Translations under genes and position numbers: made by a program
Part shown: positions 32,972-44,993 of the stretch, in pieces
How positions within the stretch are numbered: the stretch's first letter is position 1
Layout of the letters: every line of letters starts with the position of its first letter
From: Omphiscola glabra
Lineage: Eukaryota; Mollusca; Gastropoda; Lymnaeidae
Length of the DNA: 64,000 bases
Direction: 5' to 3'
Assembly (NCBI GenBank): GCA_964017045.1
Contig: OZ024802.1
Coordinates: 30,900,793 to 30,964,792, forward strand
The notes under the pieces: generated by a model
Databases searched by the model: none
The model's input: the letters and a program-made list of their open reading frames with translations, nothing else
Told to the model about the DNA's origin: nothing

Positions 32972-35272
32972 GACAATTTTTGCACTAGCTCTTGATTGTT
33001 ATTGTTTGAGGAATGAACTATAACTTCAGAACAGGCACAGATTTATGTTTGATGTTATCACCGTTATCAGAAGCATTGATATCGTATGATATTTGTTTAC
33101 TAGCACTCTACTAGAAGGCTGTTCACAATACCCAACAAGTATGAAAATATTGAAGATATAAATATTATAAATCAGTTTTGTAAAATTATTTTTTGGTCAT
33201 TGGTAGAGCTGTGCAAGTTGCAAGGTGAAACGATAATGACCATTGTAAATTATTTTAAAATGTGCATTCCTGGTGTTTGTCATTAACTAAATCATGTGTA
33301 TACTTCTTGTAATTACTTCATTTTAGAATGGATTGTTTTCATCAATTTATCTATTCTTGGTGTAAAACTCAAGTTAATATTGATACATTTTTATAAACAA
33401 TTAAAATTAGTTTTTTATATTTCATGTGTATGGTCATTTTTTCACCCATTAAATTTTTGCTCAGTCCTGCTAGAAAACTCAGAAATAGCAACTCAAATAC
33501 AAACAGCACTCTACTAGCAGGCTGTTCACCTACAATGTCAGCTAATTGTGTCACTGTTCAATGTCGGATAATTGGGTCGGTGTAAAATGAAAGCTAATTG
33601 GGTCCTAAATTAACACCACCACCCCCCCCCCCCCCTTACTTTTGAATTTCCAGTACGTAAAAAGTAAGGTGCATAATAAAATCTAACAAGAAATACACTC
33701 AGTTATTGAGATGTATTGAACACTTATTGAAATTGAACCGAATAGGGAATCATTACTATCATTGGTAGGGACTTGCGAAGGGGGATTAAGAGAGCACTCG
33801 ACCCGAACCCTAACTTCTGGTGGGGGTTGGGGTTACCAAAATCGTCTATAGATAGGACCCCACTAGTGAATTAAACTGTAAAATCCCATGTACTTCACAA
33901 AGACAAGGAGCGCCAAAATCGTCCTTTTACTCGCCCCCCCCTCCCCACGGCAGCACTTTTTTTCCCTTTATATTCAGGGGCTCCATTTTCAGGCTTCGCC
34001 TCGGGTGCCGTTTTCCTTGCATGGGCCTAAACAAGGGTCATAAGCCCGGGCTATGTTACTGTGAAGGTTACATATTTACTACCGGTTTTGGAAATTTAAG
34101 CGTAGAATTGGAAAAAATGGATACGTGAAAAAAATATAAAAAAAGCCTAGAAACCAATGGCTTAGCGAGACATTGTGCCGCCGGAGGTTTGGGCGGGGGC
34201 ATACCTATAGCGGAAAAAAATATATATTATACATAAATATATATAGTGCTTTTTGGCACAGTGAAATGTGGAAAAAACGAATCTTGAAATAGCATTGCCC
34301 ATGTCATATACACTAAATTTCACTAAATCGCCCCGGAACAGAAACGGGGGTAGGGGGGGAGAAGGAAATCAAGGGCTCCAAAATTTCTCAAGCCCTAGTG
34401 CGCAGAGGGGAAGAGGGGGCTGGCTCAACGAGCTTCTCCCCGAATTTTTTTTGTTAAATTTAAAATACACGGATTAATTTTTACGCATGCCTGAATTTAG
34501 TATTGCGCTAATCTACAAGAAAATTTCCGAGATTCTCAAAAAAAAATTTAAAAAAAACGTTTGGTGCATAATATTTTATATTGATTTTCTGAAATAGTTG
34601 GTAAAATAAATCCTCCGTGTAAAAGTGGGTGGGTCATTAGAATATTAATATAGTTCAAGGCCGTGATAAAAATGTGCGGTTGCGAGCCTTGGGGACTTGG
34701 AAAAATGGCGGGGGGGGGGGGGGGGGGAGCACTAATTGGGATTCTTAGAAAGGGCGTTACTTGGATGCAATATTTGTCAACACCCCCCCCCCCCACACAC
34801 ACACACACCTTTTTGCTTGTTATTACATTTTATAAAGGATTTATACGAACAACTTTAATGCAACCTAATATTTCAATTTAACATGGTCATGGTCAGAATA
34901 AAAGACAAAATTAAATACACTGTATAGTAGGCCTATTTAGCGAATTAGAGTCCCAATATCTCATAATAATGAGTACTAATTGATAGCAACATTAAACTAG
35001 TCTTTTGCGCCTAAAATGCCACCCAGCCCTATTATATATAAAGAAAAAAGTGCAGCTTGGGACGTACTGCCCCCCCCCCCCAACCCTTTCCTGCGGCACT
35101 GATGTAATTATAACCTCTACGGCGTAGGACTGTAAGGCTATCCAAGGTAGCCTACGCCCACGCCAATTAATTATTTTTTCGCAATGAAAACACTATCAGT
35201 AATAGTGGTCATTATAGTCTAGGCCGAGCTATTAAAAAACAACAACAAACACCCCAACTGTATTCATAACTA
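32972..35272. other. CHD1L 3' flank and intergenic spacer
   Basis: The CHD1L 3' untranslated region probably lies in the first several hundred bases, but no clear AATAAA is placed to mark its end. Further on are C/G runs (about 33620-33633, 34711-34727, 34782-34792, 35070-35080) and a CACACA run near 34793-34808. No exon was supported. Confidence 0.4.
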
Positions 35273-35506
35273 CAGGGTGGACCAATAAAAGTGAGAACAT
35301 CTCGTAAAATGTGATTTAATCACATTAAAGTAGTTTAACTATACCCATACTAGATTAAATATTTTACTGATTTACATACTTACATATTTAGCTATATGAC
35401 GTCATTATTTTGCAAAAAAAATGTATGAAGAATTATAATTAATTAAATTATATTTTGAAATAACTCACATGCTACGAGATGTTCTCACTTTTATTGGCCC
35501 AACCTG
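35273..35506. mobile_element. mariner-like MITE
   Basis: Starts CAGGGTGGACCAATAAAAGT, GAGAACATCTCGTA and ends with the near-exact reverse complement (TACGAGATGTTCTCACTTTT, ATTGGCCCAACCTG). TA precedes it and TG follows, so the TA duplication has one change. 234 bp, no coding capacity. Confidence 0.82.
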
Positions 35507-35664
35507 TGTAAGAAAGTAAAATTTCAATCAGCCTTAAGTAGCCTGCTTGTCTATAGTAGCATTCTTTATATTTCTTTTTTAACGATCAAATGAGCAGAGG
35601 AGGCTATAACGTTGGCAATCTTTCAGAGGAATATGGAATAGTAGGGCCTTTTTGTTGAAACAGT

Positions 35665-36235
35665 TGAACATTCATTCATCATCATCGTGTCCCTTAGTCC
35701 TTGATTGGGGCGCCACAGATGACATGAAAACTATCCTCCTCCATTCCTCTCTGTTGTCTGCACTTTGTACAGCATCGCCTTGCATTAGTCCCGTCCATTC
35801 TTTGATGTTATCTGCCCACCTTTTTCTCTGTCTTCCTCTTCTTCTCCCTTCTCTCGTTGTGCACTGCATAATTTCTTTGGCAAGCCCTTGTTTTCTTGTC
35901 ACGTGGCCATACCATTCCAGTTTGCGCTTTTTGACAGCCACCAGTAGGTCATCGTACTGCCCAATTGCTTGACGAATCTTTTCTTTCACTTGTTCATTGG
36001 AGATAGTGTCTCTATAGCAGATGCCAAGAATGCTTCTGGAACATCTCCATCGTCTTTATTTTTCTTTCAAGTTCTGCTGTTAATGCCCAGGACTCACAGG
36101 CATACAAGAAAATGGAGAGGACTAATGAGCGCATCAGCTTGATTTTGGTGCTGGGGGCTATATTTGTTTCGTTCCATATATTCTTAAGCCTCTTTAGTAC
36201 TGTTGTGGTCTGGGCAATCATTCACTTGTTTCTAT
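35665..36235 (-). pseudogene. LINE 3' fragment (reverse-transcriptase C-terminus), minus strand
   Basis: Read on the minus strand from about 36221: KRLKNIWNETNI, KLMRSLVLSIFLYACESWAL, LERKIKTMEM, then after a frameshift near 36020 QAIGQYDDLL, KRKLEWYGHV, GRRRGRQRKRWADNIKEWTG. This is the C-terminal part of a non-LTR reverse transcriptase of the type common in invertebrates. The element ends in GATGATGATGAATGAATG (minus strand), a microsatellite-like LINE tail. It is 5'-truncated and frameshifted, hence dead. Confidence 0.85.
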
Positions 36236-36301
36236 ATTCAGTCAAAGTGACGAATTATGGGAGTTCGATTGGTCGAAGGCAGAGGTGTAGCAAATATCAT
36301 A

Positions 36302-36312
36302 TCCCCCCCACC

Positions 36313-36353
<41 letters not shown>
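36302..36353. repeat. poly(C)/poly(A) tract
   Basis: A short C run, then about 36 A residues broken only near its start. No LINE or SINE body adjoins it in the right orientation. Confidence 0.9.
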
Positions 36354-36354
<1 letters not shown>

Positions 36355-38188
36355 ACCAAAAAAACTCACTAAACCTTCGCTAAGACTAAGATTAGGCTTG
36401 ATAATTTATAATCCATTTTTATACATGTATAATTATTATTTAGTCTAATTTAACAACAAATTCAAATTAATGTATGTAGCCAATAATTTTATTTTTCATT
36501 ATATTTTATAGGCACGTGCAAAAAGGTCCGTATTGTCAGAGTTATTAAAAGATTAAAGTCTCACTAGACTAAACTGTTAAATAATCTTTTCCCTTATTTG
36601 TTTTTCTTTTTGTTTCCGGGCCAGATCGGAGACCTCATTTGCATAATTTGTCTTAAAAAGTGGGAGGGTGGGGGCAATCGCCCCTGCCCCTCCTGGATCC
36701 AGCTGTGGTCTGAGAAGAGAATGATTGGTGTTTTGTTAATGCAGCTTTTTTAGGAGAGTATCAAACTGGCCCCATGTCCATATGTCACAAACTTTGACTT
36801 TAATCAGCTACCCCACTCCCCATAAATGGCATAATACAGTGATTTTAATTTAATAGTTTTTTTTTAAAATAAGATATTTTTAAAAACAACTTATATTTTA
36901 AAATCGTTAGAATTCTAAAAAAACAACCTCTCAAATAAGTTCCAAACAGTTTGGTCTGGTCGGAAAGTTGATTTAACTTAATAGTATGCATCCTTTTTTA
37001 GATTTATAAAAAGTGCTGTACAGGACGAGTCTACAACTGATAGATCATACTGCCCATGCCCAAGAAAGTCAGAGGCCGCCGAATTATTTCCCTTAGTGAA
37101 AACAGCGCCACCATTGATTTGTCAATTTGTGGCATCAATTTATTTTAGTTCCGTTTTCGCTTCATAGTAGTATTTAGCCAAGGTAACCGTTATTATGTGT
37201 CATTCTCTGTTATTTTAAATTATAGAAAATGCATGGTGGGTTAAAAACTTTTACACGCGTAGACCTCTCAAAGGGGACCGTCAGGGAGACTACTCTAACG
37301 CGTAAAGACCACCCAAATCCAAAAAGAAAGGTAGTGGCAGATTACTCTTGATTTTCTCTTCTGTTTCTCTTTGGCAACAGACGCCGAAAAGAGATATAAA
37401 GTTAATTAATCCTTAATAAGTAGCATAAAAGGAAGGATGTGATGATTAAAATTACATAAGAATGACTTCTTGCTTGTACATGTACCCAACTACTTATCAC
37501 GACAGGACCGTGCTGATAACGCAGGAGTAGGAGTAAATGTCACTGTCTGTCGTCGTTCGTTTTGTCACCGTGACCATGACCATATCAATAAATTAAATTA
37601 ATTCTTATTATATTTATATCATTCATATATGTGAATGAATGAATTAAACTGAAATTAAAATAATTATATTTTGATTTTATTTACCACATCTATTCAGTTT
37701 ATTCTGATACCGCATGGAGTATAACATTTAAGAATAAGATCATAAGAAGGCCTCAGAAGAAGCGATACAAATTTTGTTGGTTACAAAGGAAAGTATACAA
37801 TTAACCTGGCCATGAAAAATAATTTTTGGATATGCAGCTATATACTATTAGTGTTGTCCTATGCCCATTATTCATTATTCAGTATGCTGTCATTGGCTTC
37901 GGTAGCATGGTACATATGATGGAGTCCATAATAACAGGTTTAGTTGTCTTTAGGCCTATAGTTTTACTGGCATGAAAAAAAAAGTCAAGCAGCTATTACA
38001 TGTAGCCCTGTTCACCAATATGATGTATAATGTTTAAATTATAAGTCATTTTTCAAAAAAGTTCAGAGTTTTAAAATTGAAAATTCAGTTCTTTTATTAA
38101 ACATCTGGTCTCTACATAAACTCCAATTTATAAACAAGACAAGTCACTCAAAAGACATGCGATTGTTATATAATGTTGCTACTTTTGC
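36354..38188. other. intergenic spacer upstream of the finger gene
   Basis: AT-rich. A 5' noncoding exon of the downstream gene may lie here, because its coding exon is preceded by a splice acceptor. No such exon could be fixed. Confidence 0.35.
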
Positions 38189-38192
38189 TTAA

Positions 38193-38478
38193 CCCTTTAA
38201 CTACCGCTGGGTTTTGACAACGATTTTTGCTGACTCAGCAAAACAAAAATTAAAAACGAAGAAATTTCCGGTAATTTCATTCTCTATCCAATTCGCTTGT
38301 TAACTCCCCTTTAGATAAACCAATAAGAAATATATAACATTGAAATATGACGTCGACGTGACTTCGTTGGTATTTCAGAAAAGTTCTTTGCTTTTTTGTT
38401 ATGACGATTATGTGACGTCCTTGGTATTTGAAAGTGGGTGATCATGAAGTTGCGTCGACGTCATCGGTAGCGAAAAGG
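38193..38478. mobile_element. piggyBac-like MITE
   Basis: Flanked on both sides by TTAA (38189-38192 and 38479-38482). The left end CCCTTTAACTACCG and right end CGGTAGCGAAAAGG form imperfect inverted repeats (11 of 14). TTAA duplication plus a CCC/CCT-starting end is the piggyBac pattern. 286 bp, no coding capacity. Confidence 0.65.
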
Positions 38479-38893
38479 TTAAGTAGTATTATTAGCCTCA
38501 TTGTTCCTAAACATGATGACTAGAGTTGTATATTTACCAATGCATTTTCATATTCTAGTTACTCTTTTTATATGATATAATCAGAATGATAATTGGGCTG
38601 GAAACTTTGAAACAGTCGGAATACCAATGATTCCATAAAAACTTCTTGTTTAAACTGTCTTCATTGTGATGATTATGTGATATTATGGATTTTTGGGCTA
38701 CACTGCAATGTTTAAAATACCTATTACCAAAATAGTTTATAAGAGTCTGTTTGTTGATCAACAATGTGTGAAACTCTTTTATAGATCATAGTTCAGGCAA
38801 TTGTGAAAATAGGAAATGTAGAATCTGTTTGCACTTGCTCAAATATTACAATAATTCAATGCACTTTTTTTTATCATTCTCAGAAATTAAAAT

Positions 38894-40885
38894 ATGCCTA
38901 AAGAAAAGGAGGTAACCAATCATCCATGTCATTTACTCAGTCTCCCTTCAGCCAAAAGGTTTTGGTGTAGACACTGCATGACAGTATTTGAAGATGCCAT
39001 CACCAGGTGGCGGCACAGCCGTTCGTGTCGCTATGGCGTCGTCAATAACTTTATGCGCCGCCGTGAGCTTGAGGCTAAAGCTCTACAGAATACCTCTGTT
39101 TTGAATCCAGTGGAGGCCAGGCTGGAACAGAGCATCCAGATGTCAGATTTAGCCTCTAGTAGAGTTCCATCCACCACTGGCATGAAACACGAAGTAGAGG
39201 ATCTGCAAGATTCTGATTCTTTCACCTGCTTTATTTGTCATCAGAAGTTCTCATCCATGGAGGAGATGAGATTTCATGTGAGGTACCCATGTAGCAACAG
39301 TAAAATTATTACATCGCACGTACCCCATCCAAAGCACTCGGTGCCAGTGTTTATAGATTCACTTCCAGTAAGACAACAGCAGTGGCCGCAAACTCTGCAA
39401 TCGCAGGCAGAACTGCATCAGTCCTACAGGCCAACTCAAGCACAGTCGCAGTCTACACAACCGAGCATCAGCATGCAGATGATAAATTCTGAACAAGATT
39501 TAGAGGGTAATTATGAAAACGCTACTGTTTCATACAGCAGCAGTAATCACTCATCAGACACTATAACACCAACCAACATCTATGTCAATGAACAAGGAGA
39601 AACAGTGATAGAGGTGGAAAATCTAGACTTAAATGCGGAAGGAGGAGAACTCTCTCTTGCTCATTTGCTGACGCAGTTGTCTCGACAGGGCATCGTTTTT
39701 GATAAGACAAGATCAGCAGAACTTCAGAGTAAGGCAGAAGTGAGCGTCACCACTGCTTCTAACATAGTATACACAACAGAGGCAACATTTGAAAACTCCT
39801 CCGTGTCCACAGCAGTTTTGAAAGAGGATGAGGAGCAGCCGACTGCTGAGGATGCAGCCAACACACTGGCACAGCTGGCTGGTTTCAGAAGCTTCAGAAG
39901 TAACCAGCAGTCTTACGAGGTGTCCCAGACTGATGAACACCAGCAGCTGAATGCCCCTGACAACTGTAGCAGTTCTATACCTGGGACAAGCAGATACTAC
40001 ACCACAAGTTCTCAGGGTGACATGGACATTACATATGAGTATGAATATACAAATTCTCCTGGAATCAGCCACAGTCATTCTGCTGCTACTGAAGAATTTT
40101 CACAAGCAAAGTCATCTGCTCCCCCGCATTATCCAAATGACAAAGGTGAAGAGGAAGATGTTGATGGAGAATCCATTCAACAAATTTATGACCCAGAAAC
40201 TGGCTCATACTTAACAGTCAGTGTCGATCACTGTAAAATGGAGGCAGAGGAGGAAATGGTTCATAGCAACAGTGGATCTACGCAAAGCGTTCCTGTGGGG
40301 GGTGAATCACACCAAGATGCTACTCAGCATTACTCTGAAGAGTCAAAAACATATTCTGATCATCAGATCGACCCATCGTCAACAGGACAGTCTGTTATCG
40401 GGCAGACATCAGATAAAAGTGATAACCTTATCATAGGAACATTTGAAAATGGATGTTATACCAAGGAAATTGGCCAGGCCCCAGACAGCTCTGAAATACA
40501 TATCATAGGGGATGGGAAAGATGCTACTAAAAGTAGCAATCAGAACAGTGATAAGTACTCAGAAGTTCTAGAATTTTCTGTCCCTGCAGAATCTCTTCAA
40601 GAGATTGTTGATGCTAGTCACTTAAATTTTGAGGAACGGCAGTCAGAGACTGTTCAAACTGAAAACAGAGATCCAGAAATTTCATATGAGAATCAGTCTC
40701 ATTTTACAGTTGATTCCCGAAAGGATCCTTTGTCAGCCGTGGAAGGAAATGACTCGTTGACTTTGATATATGAAACAGATGGCCAGTCTACATCTCAGTC
40801 CAGTGAAGATTTGGCTGCGTCTGAGGGCACAGTTTATGTAGTCACTTCAGCTGGCATTCTGCCTTGCAACAGGACAGATAACTAA
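38894..40885 (+). CDS. C2HC zinc-finger protein, unrecognised
   Basis: A 663-codon frame without introns. Two fingers lie near the N-terminus: Cys25-X2-Cys28-X12-His41-X3-Cys45 and Cys112-X2-Cys115-X12-His128-X4-Cys133. Both have C2H2 spacing but end in Cys. The remaining 500 residues are Ser/Gln/Glu-rich and acidic with no fold I recognise; short hydrophobic patches (GETVIEVENLDL, TVYVVTSAGILP) stand out. This layout suggests a nuclear DNA- or protein-binding regulator, which is inference. An AG acceptor at 38882-38883 lies 10 bp upstream of the ATG, so a noncoding 5' exon is likely. Codon use is ordinary and the frame is too long and complex to be chance. An intronless coding region could also reflect an old retrocopy. 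Confidence 0.85.
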   Translation: MPKEKEVTNHPCHLLSLPSAKRFWCRHCMTVFEDAITRWRHSRSCRYGVVNNFMRRRELEAKALQNTSVLNPVEARLEQSIQMSDLASSRVPSTTGMKHEVEDLQDSDSFTCFICHQKFSSMEEMRFHVRYPCSNSKIITSHVPHPKHSVPVFIDSLPVRQQQWPQTLQSQAELHQSYRPTQAQSQSTQPSISMQMINSEQDLEGNYENATVSYSSSNHSSDTITPTNIYVNEQGETVIEVENLDLNAEGGELSLAHLLTQLSRQGIVFDKTRSAELQSKAEVSVTTASNIVYTTEATFENSSVSTAVLKEDEEQPTAEDAANTLAQLAGFRSFRSNQQSYEVSQTDEHQQLNAPDNCSSSIPGTSRYYTTSSQGDMDITYEYEYTNSPGISHSHSAATEEFSQAKSSAPPHYPNDKGEEEDVDGESIQQIYDPETGSYLTVSVDHCKMEAEEEMVHSNSGSTQSVPVGGESHQDATQHYSEESKTYSDHQIDPSSTGQSVIGQTSDKSDNLIIGTFENGCYTKEIGQAPDSSEIHIIGDGKDATKSSNQNSDKYSEVLEFSVPAESLQEIVDASHLNFEERQSETVQTENRDPEISYENQSHFTVDSRKDPLSAVEGNDSLTLIYETDGQSTSQSSEDLAASEGTVYVVTSAGILPCNRTDN

Positions 40886-43800
40886 GAGTGGGCTTTAAAA
40901 GTTAGTCTCATGCAGGTAATGAATGCTATTTAAGATTATTTATATATTTTAGAATTAGAGATATATGCTATCTAAAGGACTAAACCAATTACCTTTGTAT
41001 AATGTTGTGGCTCTTTAAGTAAGTGTAGAAACTTCAAATTATATATATTTAAATTTTTTTAAACTTAAAAATGAAACTTTTCAAAATTCAGAAGTTTATT
41101 ATAAAAATCATGTGCCATTTCTTTTTAACTTCACATGCATAAAACATTATTTTTCTTAAATCCATGTAAAGGTCATTCCTGAATAAAAGTTGCTGCACCA
41201 ACAGAAATAGCTGATTGATAGGTCATCGGAAGAGAAAAAAAAGCCTTGACGAAGAGTTACGCTGAGCATACATGATAGAAATCTTTTTTTTAGGTAACAG
41301 TGCGTAAAACATAGTAGTTTCCTCTTTTTTAGAAATAAATTTGGCAAGGATTTGAACACACACACCCCCCCCCCCCCCCCACCCCCCCCCTTCAAATTTT
41401 TCAATTATTGATACCGCCAGTTTCCCATTACAGAACAACTGATTTGAAAAATTTTAAATTTTTGATTTTTTGAAAGAAACCTAAGGAAAATTACGGCTAA
41501 ATTTTTGCACTCCTTGAAACATCATTGTTCAATCTGCAGATCAAGTTTTAATAACCAGTAAAATTATTTTTATTGAAAAAAACTACCATGATCAAATGCT
41601 GTATGTAGGATTGCTCTTATAAAAACGGTATCCAAATTTAGCGCTTCATTATCCAGATATTTTGTAAATGAACCTCCACAATGTAATACTTTATCTTAGA
41701 AATAGACACATTTTCTGTTGACATTATTTGAGCATTCTTTTCCTTGTTTTTTTTTTTTAAATGTGTTACTTTTACAAATTCATATTTCAAAATGTTAACT
41801 GAATCTGTACACATAGATTGGATCATAGATTGGAGGCTGGATATCCCATTCAGTGCTGGCCTTAGATGTGTATGTCATTCAGAAGTCAGCAACAATCAAT
41901 TATACTGGTAAAAATAAAAAAAATTCATGAAAATTTAAATACTGTAGTTGTTTTTGTTTGTTTTTTGTGACCATATTTTTGAAGAAAAAGATACATTTTC
42001 AAAAATCTAACAAATTTTTTTTTAATCACTAGAATAAGTGGCAGTGTATTTTCTCTTTCGGGACATTCACATTTCAAATATATTATTTAACATTTAGAAT
42101 ACATCAACACTCTTATTTAATTTATAATTATTTTTAATGCCAGTACTGAGCATCCATATTAAAAGTTTAAATGAATTATTAAGTAATTTTTTTTTTTATA
42201 TATGATAAGATTGTTCCTGCAAATCATTCATGGGTTAATTTTTGTTAAGTTAATCTTTACTGTACTTTAGTCTTACAATAGTCCCCAAGATATATTTAAA
42301 GATTTATTTTATGAACTGATTCTACAGTTTGTTCAGATGCCTTACATATTGATTCAAAATTGATCATGATAATTTCATTTCATGCCAAACTTAAGATAGT
42401 TAGGAAAAGAATTTCATTTGATGTCAGCTTATTTAATTTATGAATATTATTAGATATCAAAATTTTTCACCCATTTTATTACCTGAACAAAGTGGGAAAT
42501 ATAAAGATTTTAGTGGTTGTATTTATTTTCAAACTGTTCTAAAATATGGGTAAATCCTGTTAAAAATAAAAGAATGCAAAGAATTTGATTTGAAATTTTT
42601 AAAAAAGAACAATATTAAACATAGGGCCAATGGTTATTTGCTAAGGAAAATGATCCATTTTTTTAATATTTAACAAGTTTTAATTAAAGAAATTGACAAA
42701 CAAATATTTTGGCATTCCCAGTAACTATGTTAGAATAAGCAAATCCTACACCTTAAAGAATTATAATAATTCAGAAAAGTATCTCTCTTTAAGTTAATGA
42801 GATTAATCTATAAAAACAGTTTTATATAGTGTAAGCCCATTTTATATCATGGCTGTCAAATTTAGATTGCATTGTGGTTGTTTTTCTGTGTATTTTAATG
42901 TAACTGTTCTTATAAATATAGAAATTGCAACATAATAAATAGTTTAAAACTGAAAAGTAAGTCATTTAAAAAGGCTTAAAATTACATCTTCTCAAATTCC
43001 TGTCACTTTAGCCTTTTAGGCTTAAGTCTTGGAAATTAAGTGCACACAGTGGGATTAATTTAGATAAATTGTTTGCAGGTTCAATCAAACAGAAACTAGA
43101 TAAAAACTGATTGGGTAACAGTTTAAAGAGCAGTATTCCATACTATGAATATTAAATCAACCAGGAATATTTTACTGGTGCAGCTGACATCACTAACTAT
43201 GCCCTGCACTAATTGTATCTTCTGCCCGAGATTTGTATGGGGTGGGGGGGGGGGGGGGGTTCGGGGGTAAAAGCATGAAAGCTAACATTTCTTTATGGTG
43301 CATTAATATTGGCATGTTTGTTTTCTTATCTCTAGATTTGTATTTTGTAAAGCAAGATTTGCTTTGGTCACACACTTGCCAGGAGCTGTCTGGCAATTTC
43401 ACTCACATTTTAGCTATTTGTTTATGATAATTGTTAATGCTTATTATTGCCCCATTATAGATATTTTATACTTATTATAATTCATGTATTGAAGTGAACT
43501 GATGTGTTTGTTTTTTGTAATTCTAAAATAAGACTAATAGTTGAAAAATTATGAAAATGTCTTGCTAATGGTTTTCACAAAAATAATTGAAGATGCTGTT
43601 TCTTTTGCTATTATAGAGAACTTCAGATTGTAGAAAATTCATATTATATGATGAGTTATGATAAAAAAACAATCAAACAAAAAAACTGCTGTGTATTCAA
43701 TCGGTTATTAATGTAATCTGTAATATACTGCATTATTATTATTATACCCAGTGTTCTATATGGGATCTAAATTTATTTTGAATAGAACTCACTTTTTGTT

Positions 43801-44993
43801 CAGTAAATTCATATGTAATATTTCTGTCATTAACTTAATAAACCTAATAATAAATTCTTGCTTTTGTTCAGATGTTAGCATCATCATTATATGCAACAGA
43901 AATGTCTTTAAAATATATTTTGTGTACCGGTACGAACCAATAATTTTATGCTTTGCATATGTCTTCTTAGTAAAGTGGGGAAATGGTTACTTTCATTCTG
44001 TTCATTAAGTGGATACTAGGTAGAGTAAAATGTAATCTCTAAGCTTCATGTTAAGAAAGCAAACAATACTGCTTTTTTTCTGTGTTTTTTTTCAAATTCT
44101 CTGTAAGGAAATTTTTTTTATTTTAATCAACTAGGGTTTTTTCATTTCTAGTAAATATTTACTCAAAATAAAAATGTATGAACTTAATTTGGTTTCAACT
44201 TGTTTTATTTTAAGATTATTATATGGCTAACAGTTTATATTGTTTAACATGAACAAAAAAACAGCTTATTACAGTATTTATTAATATTTACTGAAACCTA
44301 TTGTGACTTGCAGTCCCAATATGGGGATATACTAAACATAATTATGTTTTTTCCTGCACCAATCATTGGTTGAAATTTTTGGGGAAAAGTGGTGTTGCTG
44401 TCCTTTTTCATAATTTTCATGACTGCGAAGTCTACAAATTATTCTAGCATACATAATAGCTAAAAGGATAAGCAAGACATATGGTTAACAGCAACCTGCA
44501 CATATACGTAAGAATTATTGTTAACAGCAACTTGCGGACCATATAGGCCTACTATAAGAATGTGGAACGCTATTTGCCTAGGCTTCTGCGTCCATTATAT
44601 ATATTATATTTAAATCTATATAATTGTTTGAAAAAAAAATTAATTAGCAATATTAAAAGTTGGTTTCACCATGATCTTTAGCTTTGCCCAGCTCAAGCTC
44701 CATGCCCATCCCCCCTCCCCGCACCCACCCACTTTTTCTCCTTTTCTTCAGCAAATGAAAAACTTCTCTTTGTGGAATATATGTATATTAAAATGCTTAT
44801 CCCTATTTAATTACATTGATTTATTGATGAGAGAAAGGTGAGACGTAATTTCCACACTCATTGCTTCCTGCCAACTTGGCATGGGTTAGCAGCAAAAAAT
44901 CAGCGGAACAAAATCTGGCAGCCCAAGCTTCGTTTCCCAATATATTCACTTTCTAACTTCTTAGAATCGTGGATATTGCATGTCTTGATGAAA
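40886..44993. other. 3' region of the finger gene and intergenic spacer
   Basis: Very AT-rich. Candidate poly(A) signals AATAAA occur at 41182-41187 and 42565-42570 among others; which is used cannot be told. C/G runs lie near 41365-41392 and 43240-43260. No exon was supported. Confidence 0.4.

Noticed and set aside
34268..34881. Gly- or Pro-rich open frames
   Set aside because: Driven by poly(G)/poly(C) runs, with no conserved motif or exon structure.
35652..35972. 106-codon plus-strand open frame
   Set aside because: It is the antisense of the minus-strand LINE reverse-transcriptase fragment.
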